A DNA stretch of 5,416 bases. It comes from an uncultured Pseudomonadota bacterium. Lineage in GTDB: Bacteria; Pseudomonadota; Alphaproteobacteria; RF32; CAG-239. The position numbers were made by a program, and so were the translations under genes. The notes beneath the pieces are model-generated. The model did no database searches, was not told the origin of the DNA, and saw only the letters and a program-made list of their open reading frames with translations. The stretch lies in contig CASFLB010000077.1 of NCBI GenBank assembly GCA_949295395.1, positions 1 to 5,416 on the forward strand, written 5' to 3'. Each line of letters starts with the position of its first letter. The stretch's first letter is position 1. Shown here in pieces: positions 1-5,049 of the stretch.

Positions 1-82
1 CTCTGACATAGACAAGCGTATTTGCGGTACCCAAGTCGATAGCCATATCAGCCGACAGCCACCCCATTAATTTTGATAACAT
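1..82 (-). CDS. mreB: Rod-shape-determining protein MreB, N-terminal fragment (cut by window edge)
   Basis: MreB is the bacterial actin homologue. It polymerises on the inner face of the cytoplasmic membrane and guides lateral peptidoglycan synthesis in rod-shaped cells. Only the first 27 codons are in the window; the rest continues past the left edge. The translated start is MLSKLMGWLSADMAIDLG followed by TANTLVYVR. The stretch DMAIDLGTANTLVYV is the first nucleotide-binding (phosphate 1) motif of MreB and is close to invariant in the family. The ATG at 82 is chosen because a GGAG Shine-Dalgarno sits 9 bases before it, and because a hydrophobic leader of about 12 residues before the DMAIDLG motif is usual for proteobacterial MreB. 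It lies 84 bases downstream of miaA on the same strand and may have its own promoter. The identification is secure despite the short fragment because this motif is so distinctive. Confidence 0.93.
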   Translation of the reverse strand, partial: MLSKLMGWLSADMAIDLGTANTLVYVR

Positions 83-129
83 GATATAAATCTCCGGATT
101 AAGTTCATAAGATTAAACACAAATTGATT

Positions 130-135
130 ATTATA
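130..135 (-). promoter_or_regulatory. Candidate -10 box for mreB
   Basis: On the minus strand these bases read TATAAT, a perfect sigma-70 -10 hexamer, about 47 bases before the mreB ATG in the 84-base gap after miaA. The hexamer 17 bases upstream (AAGTCT) is a poor -35. TTGCAA lies 21 bases upstream, which is too far for a normal spacer. The element is plausible but AT-rich DNA makes chance matches common, and mreB could also be read through from miaA. Confidence 0.35.
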
Positions 136-148
136 TGTATAACGATAA

Positions 149-161
149 TGCAAGACTTGCA
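149..161. promoter_or_regulatory. Perfect 13-bp palindrome upstream of mreB, possible protein-binding site
   Basis: The bases read TGCAAG-A-CTTGCA, six-base arms around one central base. The site lies just after the miaA stop and covers the place where the -35 box of the candidate mreB promoter would fall. A one-base centre and the absence of a following T-run make an RNA terminator unlikely, so a dimeric DNA-binding protein site is the better reading. No known operator consensus was recognised. Confidence 0.35.
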
Positions 162-166
162 AGAAT

Positions 167-1102
167 TTATAGCAGTTTTTTCACACCTTCGATAAGATTT
201 TGCAAAAGGTCTTTTTCTCCGCGATAACGATGCTCAACCAAAACATCAGCCAAGAGTTGATTATTAAACCATGTTCGCTGGCGTTTGGCGTATTGACGCG
301 TATGCAGTTTTGCCAAAGAAACGGCTTCTTGCAAAGATGTTTCTTGCCGCACAAAGCTTAAAAGTTCGGGGACTCCAAGCGCACGCATGGCCGGCAATTT
401 TTCATTCAAACCAAGCAACGAAAGTTTTTTAACTTCTTCCAAAGCCCCTTGTTCAATCATATCATCAAAACGCCGAGAACAACTTTCCTCAAGTTCAACC
501 ATAGGAGGAACTAACTTAACAGTATAAAAAACAGCTTCGGGCAATTTTTGCACCTTAGGCAGAGAGTGCCAGTAGGAAAGAGGCTTACCGGTATCAAAAA
601 AAACTTCCAAAGCGCGGCGAACACGCGTTGTATCATTTGGAGAAAGACGTTGAGCGGTTTCAGCATCATAAATTTGAAGCATCGCATGAAGAGAAGCTAC
701 CCCTTTTTCGTGCAAAAGAACAGCCACTTTTTGGCGCACCTCGGCAGAAGTTTCGGGAATAGGCGTTGTCCCGTTAATCAAGTTGTCAAGATAAAGCCCT
801 GTTCCGCCAACCACAACCGGAATTTTTTCTTGAAACCACAAGAGGCGGATAACTTTTTCTGCTTCATTAAGCCAATCAACGACCGAACCATTTTTAAGAG
901 CCGACCACATCTGATAAAGATAGTGGGGAACGCGCTTTTTATCATCATCGCTCGGACAAGCGGAAAGAAGAGGTGTATCGGCATAAACCTGCATTGAATC
1001 GGCATTAACCACCGCTCCCCCCAAAGCCTCAGCCACATCAAGGGCAAGCCCTGATTTTCCCGAAGCCGTCGGACCGGCAATAACGACAACAATGTTTTTC
1101 AT
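167..1102 (-). CDS. miaA: tRNA dimethylallyltransferase (tRNA A37 isopentenyltransferase) MiaA
   Basis: MiaA transfers the dimethylallyl group of DMAPP to N6 of adenosine 37 in tRNAs that read UNN codons, giving i6A37, the substrate for later methylthiolation. Visible signatures, numbered from the ATG, are the P-loop GPTASGKS near residue 10, NADSMQVY near 33 (the catalytic Asp-Ser region), VPHYLY near 58, VGGTGLYL near 98, the arginine-rich TTRVRRALEVF, and the C-terminal tRNA-contacting stretch TRQYAKRQRTWF. The length of 311 residues is normal. Two starts are possible. A GTG at 1114 would add four residues (MSKA), but the AAGAGG purine run directly abuts it with no spacing. The ATG at 1102 has GGTGAG seven bases upstream and is preferred. 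The gene begins 16 bases after the ddl stop, with its ribosome site next to the ddl end, so ddl and miaA are probably one transcript. No terminator follows it before mreB. Confidence 0.96.
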   Translation of the reverse strand: MKNIVVVIAGPTASGKSGLALDVAEALGGAVVNADSMQVYADTPLLSACPSDDDKKRVPHYLYQMWSALKNGSVVDWLNEAEKVIRLLWFQEKIPVVVGGTGLYLDNLINGTTPIPETSAEVRQKVAVLLHEKGVASLHAMLQIYDAETAQRLSPNDTTRVRRALEVFFDTGKPLSYWHSLPKVQKLPEAVFYTVKLVPPMVELEESCSRRFDDMIEQGALEEVKKLSLLGLNEKLPAMRALGVPELLSFVRQETSLQEAVSLAKLHTRQYAKRQRTWFNNQLLADVLVEHRYRGEKDLLQNLIEGVKKLL

Positions 1103-1118
1103 AGCTTTACTCACCCTC

Positions 1119-2027
1119 TTAAATTTTTCGGACGTTTGCTCCTTCCGTCACCAAACGATAGCACAAATCTTCGTACGAAATCCCGCAATATTTTGCCTGT
1201 TCCGGCACCAAAGAAAGCGGCGTCATTCCGGGGTTTGTATTAACTTCCAACAAAACCACACCGTCTTCGTCATTATAACGAAAATCACTACGTGACAGCA
1301 TAGTACATCCCAAGGCCTGATGCAAGCGCAAAGCATAGTCTTTGACTTTATCTTCAACCGCTTGGGGCAAATCGGCCGGCAAAACATGCTTTGTCATTCC
1401 GGCTGTGTATTTTGCCTGATAATCATAAAAATCAGTCTGCGGACAAAGCTCGGTAACCGCCAAGGCGCGATTATCAAACACGGCACAAGTCAATTCGCGT
1501 CCGGCAATATATTTTTCAACAAGAATAAGAGCTTGTTTATCTGGATAAACAACCTGAGCCACATCTTTTTGCGTTTTGACAATAAACACGCCGACGCTTG
1601 AACCGTCAGCCACCGGCTTAACCACATAAGGCAGAGAGATTTTTGTTCCGTGTTTTTTAAATTCGGCAAAAGTCATTTTCTCGGATTCGGCAATTTTTAT
1701 TCCGCAATCAGCCGCCACCAGCTTGGTAAGCGCTTTATCCATCCCAACGGCCGAGGCTTTAAGACCGGAATGCGTATAAGGAATTTGCAACAAATCCAAC
1801 AGTCCTTGAATTTCACCGTCTTCACCCCAGTTTCCGTGCAAAGCATTAAACACGACATCAGGTTTTTCGCGGCGCAAAACTTCAATCAGATTCCACGCGT
1901 CACGCAAATCATATTCCAAGACCTCACAACCTTTGTGACGCAAGGCCTCGGCCACACCTTTTCCGCTGACAAGGCTAACCTCACGTTCGGCCGAAAAGCC
2001 GCCCATCAGAACCATAACTTTTTTCAT
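1119..2027 (-). CDS. ddl: D-alanine--D-alanine ligase (DdlB type)
   Basis: Ddl is a cytoplasmic ATP-grasp enzyme that joins two D-alanines for the end of the peptidoglycan stem peptide, the step before MurF. At 302 residues it has the compact DdlB size. In order there are the N-terminal GGFSAEREVSL (the Glu that orients the first D-Ala is residue 14), HGNWGEDG near 64, IPYTHSG near 82, the ATP-binding YVVKPVADGSSVGV near 134 with the catalytic serine pair, the grasp motif EKYIAGRELT near 171, YDYQAKY at 201-207 (Lys-Tyr of the active-site loop), RSD at 246-248, and EVNTNPGMT at 261-269 supplying metal ligands and the second-substrate contact. All key residues are present. The ATG at 2027 has AAAGGA nine bases upstream. 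In many alphaproteobacteria ddl sits in the murC-murB-ftsQ division cluster; here it instead heads a ddl-miaA unit and is divergent from trhP. Confidence 0.96.
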   Translation of the reverse strand: MKKVMVLMGGFSAEREVSLVSGKGVAEALRHKGCEVLEYDLRDAWNLIEVLRREKPDVVFNALHGNWGEDGEIQGLLDLLQIPYTHSGLKASAVGMDKALTKLVAADCGIKIAESEKMTFAEFKKHGTKISLPYVVKPVADGSSVGVFIVKTQKDVAQVVYPDKQALILVEKYIAGRELTCAVFDNRALAVTELCPQTDFYDYQAKYTAGMTKHVLPADLPQAVEDKVKDYALRLHQALGCTMLSRSDFRYNDEDGVVLLEVNTNPGMTPLSLVPEQAKYCGISYEDLCYRLVTEGANVRKI

Positions 2028-2109
2028 AGCATTAAATCCTTTAAAATATAAATTTTTATGTTAGTATGCGAACAAAAGATTTAAGGAAAGACTAACTGGG
2101 AACAAAAAA
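2028..2109. promoter_or_regulatory. Divergent promoter region between ddl and trhP
   Basis: These 82 AT-rich bases must hold the start signals of two outward-facing genes. The ddl ribosome site (AAAGGA on the minus strand) is clear. On the plus strand only a weak GGGA lies eight bases before the trhP ATG, and a better GGAAAG at 2085-2090 is about 20 bases away with no in-frame start suitably placed. Possible -10 boxes are TAGTAT at 2062-2067 (plus) and CATACT over the same stretch (minus), both four of six and without a convincing -35. The location is supported by gene orientation rather than by strong boxes. Confidence 0.4.
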
Positions 2110-3507
2110 ATGCTGGAAAAAGCTGAATTACTCTTGCCGGCCGGTTCGCTGACAAAATTAAAGACCGCCATTTTATACGGCGCCGATGCCGTTTACGCCG
2201 GCACGCCGGATATGTGCTTGCGTGCACAATCAAAAATGACCATGGAAGATTTACAAGAAGGCATTGCCTTTGCTCATGAACATGGCAAAAAAATATACCT
2301 GACCTTAAACTTGTTCATGCACAACCGCGACGTTGAAAAACTTCCAACCTTTGTTGATACCCTGCGCCAATTAAAACCCGATGGCGTTTTGATTGCCGAC
2401 CCTGGAGTTTTCATGTATGTCAAAGAACACGCGCCGGAACTAAATTTATTTGTGTCAACCCAGGCCAACATCTGCTCATCTTTAGCCGTAAAGTTTTGGC
2501 AGCAACAAGGCGCCAAACTCTGCGTTTTAGGGCGTGAAGTAACCTTTGAAGAGATGAAGCAGATTCGCAAAAATTGCCCCGATATTTTGCTCGAATGTTT
2601 TATGCATGGCGCCATGTGTATGTCTTATTCGGGACGTTGCCTGATTTCCAATTATTTGGCTGACCGCAGCGCCAATCAAGGCAAATGCGCACATTGCTGT
2701 CGTTGGCACTACAAACTTCACCTCCGCCTCAAAGACGGCACAATAAAAGAACTGGTGATTGATGAAAACAACAAAGACAGCTTTGAATTTTTGCTGGAAG
2801 AAGAATTCCGCCCCGGAGAATATTATGAAGTTGTCGAGGATGAACACGGCGGCTATATTTTGAACTCAAAAGATATGTGCTTGCTACCACGCCTGCCGGA
2901 TTTATTGAGCATCGGCATGGATTCGCTCAAAGTCGAAGGCCGCAACAAAACCGAATACTACGCCGGCATTGTTGCCCGCACCTATCGTAAAGCGATTGAT
3001 GACTGGTACAAAAATCCACAAAAATGGGATTATACAAAATACATGGGTGAATTAGAAACTCTTCAAAACCGCGGCTACTGCCTCGGATTCCATGACGGAA
3101 AACTCACCAACATCAGCCAAAACTACGAATACACCCGCACATTGGGTGACTGGTTGTTTGCCGGCTCAATTGTTGAATGGCAAGGTGATGACGCCATCTT
3201 TGAGCTCCGCAATTACATCAATAGCGATGAGGAAATCGAATTTTTAGAGCCAAACAGCCTAGAAAATATCAAATTAAGATTAAGCGAATTTGAAGACGCC
3301 GACAGCGGCGAAATCACCCCGCGCGTTTCCGCCGGACAAAGCAAAAAAATCCGCATTCGCCCAACCGCTTGGAAGCAGGACATTGCAGACATCAAACGCC
3401 GCTTGCCGCAATTCACGATTGCTCGCAAGTTCGCCCCGCTTGAAGGCGAAAACGGCCAAATGTTATCCCATAAAAAGGCCGAATACGCCGAGTTAATAAA
3501 AAAATAA
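2110..3507 (+). CDS. trhP: U32-family tRNA 5-hydroxyuridine synthase TrhP (YegQ type)
   Basis: Members of this family, once annotated as peptidase U32, hydroxylate U34 of tRNA to ho5U in an oxygen-independent, prephenate-dependent reaction using an iron-sulfur cluster. The product is later converted to wobble modifications such as cmo5U. The 465-residue protein matches YegQ along its length: LLLPAGSLTKLKTAILYGAD with VYAG near the start, LNLFMHNRD near 66, IADPGVF near 95, STQAN near 116, CFMHGAMCMSYSGRC at 163-177, NQGKCAHCCRW near 189, RPGEYYEVVEDEHGGYILNS with KDMC ending at 257, SLKVEGRNKTEYYAG near 272, and a C-terminal U32 beta domain. By analogy with UbiU, Cys170, Cys177, Cys193 and Cys257 are the likely cluster ligands. 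It lacks the extra domain of the longer paralogue RlhA, and it is too long and too YegQ-like for UbiU or UbiV. It stands alone, with no cmo gene in view. A secreted protease role is unlikely: there is no signal peptide. Confidence 0.88.
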   Translation: MLEKAELLLPAGSLTKLKTAILYGADAVYAGTPDMCLRAQSKMTMEDLQEGIAFAHEHGKKIYLTLNLFMHNRDVEKLPTFVDTLRQLKPDGVLIADPGVFMYVKEHAPELNLFVSTQANICSSLAVKFWQQQGAKLCVLGREVTFEEMKQIRKNCPDILLECFMHGAMCMSYSGRCLISNYLADRSANQGKCAHCCRWHYKLHLRLKDGTIKELVIDENNKDSFEFLLEEEFRPGEYYEVVEDEHGGYILNSKDMCLLPRLPDLLSIGMDSLKVEGRNKTEYYAGIVARTYRKAIDDWYKNPQKWDYTKYMGELETLQNRGYCLGFHDGKLTNISQNYEYTRTLGDWLFAGSIVEWQGDDAIFELRNYINSDEEIEFLEPNSLENIKLRLSEFEDADSGEITPRVSAGQSKKIRIRPTAWKQDIADIKRRLPQFTIARKFAPLEGENGQMLSHKKAEYAELIKK

Positions 3508-3537
3508 AAAAAATTTAAAAATTTATGCCGATTCTTC

Positions 3538-3566
3538 TTGACAAAATTTGTCTATTAAGATATAAA
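3538..3566 (+). promoter_or_regulatory. Near-consensus sigma-70 promoter
   Basis: TTGACA (3538-3543) is a perfect -35 and TATAAA (3561-3566) a five-of-six -10, separated by exactly 17 bases. Transcription would begin near 3573, giving a leader of about 37 bases before the ATG at 3610. It is the best promoter in the window and makes the following gene independent of trhP. Confidence 0.8.
3540..3552. promoter_or_regulatory. Perfect 13-bp palindrome over the -35 box, candidate operator
   Basis: The bases read GACAAA-A-TTTGTC, a perfect dyad with one central base. It overlaps the last four bases of the TTGACA -35 element and the start of the spacer. A protein bound here would block RNA polymerase, so a repressor site is the natural reading. 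It does not match the LexA, Fur or FNR consensus sequences. The regulator is unknown and is not obviously encoded in the window. Confidence 0.5.
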
Positions 3567-3578
3567 GCGAGTCCGAAT

Positions 3579-3665
3579 ATGTATAATTGTGAAATAAAAT
3601 TATTTAACTATGAAAAAAATAAAAAACGTCATCTGCGATATAATCTCTACGATTATGCCGGATGA
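3579..3665 (+). other. Possible 28-codon upstream ORF overlapping the next gene's start
   Basis: An ATG at 3579, a few bases after the predicted transcription start, opens a frame that ends with TGA at 3663-3665, overlapping the first 56 bases of the gene at 3610 in another frame. The peptide begins MYNCEIKLF and is rich in Tyr, Lys and Asn. A weak GCGAG lies about eight bases before its ATG, whereas the main start has no visible Shine-Dalgarno. It may be a chance ORF in AT-rich sequence. Confidence 0.15.
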
Positions 3666-4209
3666 GGAAGAAATTAAGATTTTTAAGCAACGTAGCGATG
3701 ATATAAAAATCGCCGAGATGTTGCTCGATTTGTTGGTATCAAACCTTATCTTCAAAATTTTTGTTTTGAAGAACTCTGACTGCCGTGATGGCTGTAAAGG
3801 CCAATGTGGTGCTGTCATAGATGAAATTAAAAAAATTTGTGACAATAAAGAATTAAACCACGAATGGCTAACGCTTTCCCGCTTGCATATTTTTTATCAG
3901 CTGGAAACGATGGAAGAATTAAACCCGTCAGTAAAGAAATACCTGCATTTCGAAACCAAAAAATTAGGTAAAGACCTGAGCGAAGAAGAAATATGGGAGC
4001 AAGGCGACAACGAAGAGCTTATCTTTAGCTTTTTAGATACGGCCGTATCCGATGAAACACTTCTTAAAAAGGAAGAAACTTCTCTCAGGCTCTTGCTTGA
4101 AAGTGTCTTATGCTTGAACCTGCACATTGCAGAAGAAGCACGCTTCCAAGATTTGATTAGAGACAACGAAGCTATGCTGAAAGGGCAGCTGGCTTTGGAG
4201 AACTATTAA
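3610..4209 (+). CDS. Hypothetical acidic helical protein with a cysteine cluster
   Basis: I do not recognise a family for this 199-residue protein. It has no signal peptide and no convincing membrane segment, so it is probably cytoplasmic. It is charged, rich in Glu, Lys and Leu, and looks almost wholly helical. Residues 33-53 are the most hydrophobic part. A cysteine group follows: Cys58, Cys62 and Cys66 (CRDGCKGQCG, spacing CX3CX3C), then Cys77 and His84, which could bind metal but fits no standard motif. Residues 120-140 are strongly acidic (LSEEEIWEQGDNEE). The ATG at 3610 is used because an in-frame TAA lies 13 bases upstream (3595-3597); no Shine-Dalgarno precedes it, and the next in-frame ATG (3655) has none either. 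A hand count gives about 39 percent GC for 3661-4200, against 50 percent in 300 sampled trhP bases. Its own promoter, candidate operator and terminator make it monocistronic and suggest an acquired or lineage-specific gene. Confidence 0.8.
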   Translation: MKKIKNVICDIISTIMPDEEEIKIFKQRSDDIKIAEMLLDLLVSNLIFKIFVLKNSDCRDGCKGQCGAVIDEIKKICDNKELNHEWLTLSRLHIFYQLETMEELNPSVKKYLHFETKKLGKDLSEEEIWEQGDNEELIFSFLDTAVSDETLLKKEETSLRLLLESVLCLNLHIAEEARFQDLIRDNEAMLKGQLALENY

Positions 4210-4236
4210 AGGCAGAGGACAAACCTCTGCCTTTTT
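4208..4236 (+). terminator. Strong rho-independent terminator
   Basis: GGCAGAGG (4211-4218) pairs perfectly with CCTCTGCC (4224-4231) across a five-base ACAAA loop, and flanking A-T pairs extend the stem to 11. A T-run (TTTTTGTTT) follows. It starts at the stop codon of the gene at 3610. The same hairpin faces the acylphosphatase gene on the other strand, where its tail is only TTTAAT, so it may also act, less efficiently, as that operon's terminator. Confidence 0.93.
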
Positions 4237-4239
4237 GTT

Positions 4240-4530
4240 TTAAACTCGTTTAAAAACCCCTTGTACGATTGGTGGCAAAAAGCCGCTCCAGCGCCCCACC
4301 ACAAACTTTACGGCATCAACCCGAGAAAGCGGTGGCCCTTTATGGCAGGCAAGCAGCATTTTATCAATATTTTCTTCTTCACCGGACATCATAATTTCGA
4401 CTGTGCCGTCCTCAACATTTCGCACCCAGCCGGAAATACCGCCGATTTCTTCGGCATTTTTCACCGCCCACCAGCGAAAACCTATTCCCTGCACACGGCC
4501 ATAAATTTTGATATAAACTTCACGTTCCAT
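4240..4530 (-). CDS. acyP: Acylphosphatase
   Basis: Acylphosphatases are small cytosolic enzymes that hydrolyse the carboxyl-phosphate bond of acyl phosphates such as acetyl phosphate or 1,3-bisphosphoglycerate. Their physiological substrate in bacteria is uncertain. The 96-residue length is typical. The signature GRVQGIGFRWW at 11-21 contains the catalytic phosphate-binding Arg19, and GWVRNVEDGTVE at 34-45 contains the catalytic Asn38; both essential residues are present. The tail is a few residues longer and less conserved than in the shortest members. The ATG at 4528-4530 shares one base with the TAA of the ATP12-like gene (TAATG on the minus strand), so translation is probably coupled; a purine-rich GGCGGAAAG just before it can serve as ribosome site. 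It is the last gene of this leftward unit and runs up to the shared terminator hairpin. Confidence 0.95.
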   Translation of the reverse strand: MEREVYIKIYGRVQGIGFRWWAVKNAEEIGGISGWVRNVEDGTVEIMMSGEEENIDKMLLACHKGPPLSRVDAVKFVVGRWSGFLPPIVQGVFKRV

Positions 4531-5039
4531 TACTTTCCGCCGTTTTTACGCAAAAAGTCTTGAATATCATTCAGCTCGGTCCGAATAGACTGCCGCCGTT
4601 TCTCAGCTTCTTCGTCGATTCCCCAAACTTCGGCTTGCCATAATTCTTCAACAAAAGCAGCTTCAAAAACCTCATCAGCCGTCAGCTTTCCTTTAACAAG
4701 AGCCAAAGCCAAAAGATTAGACCGAGCCAAAGACGCTGTTAAATAAAAAGCGGCAAACTCAGCATCACTCAAATTTTGAATTATTTTTTCAAAAAAAGGA
4801 GCATACTTACGATTTTCCAAGGGCTCATCTAATCCTTTTGTTGTTTCCAACTCACCATGAATAAGTTCTCCGACCCAATGCAACACGGGCAGCCACAACT
4901 TTTCTTGCCGTTTAAAAACCTCATCATTTGGCGCCCAATAAAGCAAACAGTCCGAACGAGCAAATTGCATAAGACGAGCTGTCAACACCTCTCGATCGGC
5001 AACAATGGCAGCCTGAGATTTTTCAATTGAAATTCCCAT
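4530..5039 (-). CDS. Short ATP12-family F1-ATPase assembly chaperone homologue lacking the N-terminal domain
   Basis: ATP12 binds the F1-ATPase alpha subunit during assembly in mitochondria; alphaproteobacteria carry homologues. This 169-residue protein resembles the helical second domain. ARSDCLLYWAP at 27-37 corresponds to the family's G-T-D-L-L-C-Y-R-A stretch, LWLPVLHWV follows, then ASLARSNLLALALVKGKLTA at about 102-121, and the family hallmark EELWQAEVWG at 131-140 (the acidic pair, Gln and Trp-Gly shared with human ATPAF2), ending in IDEEAEKRRQSIRTELND. Full-length bacterial homologues are about 230-260 residues and begin with a beta-rich domain. Here the first residues (MGISIEKSQAAI) align with the internal M-P-L-T-R-L-A-N-T-A-I segment, so that domain is missing. 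The start is supported by a strong AGGAGG, and the upstream eight bases lead straight into another gene, so no missing domain is encoded next to it. Identification is from recalled family patterns; the distant relationship leaves some doubt. Confidence 0.75.
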   Translation of the reverse strand: MGISIEKSQAAIVADREVLTARLMQFARSDCLLYWAPNDEVFKRQEKLWLPVLHWVGELIHGELETTKGLDEPLENRKYAPFFEKIIQNLSDAEFAAFYLTASLARSNLLALALVKGKLTADEVFEAAFVEELWQAEVWGIDEEAEKRRQSIRTELNDIQDFLRKNGGK

Positions 5040-5041
5040 AG

Positions 5042-5049
5042 CCCCTCCT
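5042..5049 (-). promoter_or_regulatory. Strong Shine-Dalgarno that fixes the ATP12-like start
   Basis: On the minus strand TAGGAGGGGCT directly precedes the ATG at 5039. The AGGAGG core is a full anti-16S match and overlaps the TAG stop of the upstream gene. It shows that the short form of the ATP12 homologue is a deliberately translated gene and not the tail of a longer one. Confidence 0.8.

Noticed and set aside
99..116. Two TTAA tetramers before mreB, as in a CtrA box
   Set aside because: The spacing is 10 bases, whereas the CtrA site is TTAA-N7-TTAA.
548..997. Plus-strand ORF of 149 codons inside miaA
   Set aside because: It lies antisense to a certain gene with all its motifs intact, has no ribosome site, and its translation resembles no family. 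The other antisense frames within ddl, trhP, the unknown gene and acyP were dropped for the same reason.
1103..1114. GTG at 1114 as the miaA start
   Set aside because: The purine-rich AAGAGG directly touches this GTG, leaving no spacing for the ribosome, while the ATG at 1102 has GGTGAG at seven bases.
3508..3537. Terminator after trhP
   Set aside because: The stretch is nearly all A and T with no GC-containing stem, so no intrinsic terminator can be supported.
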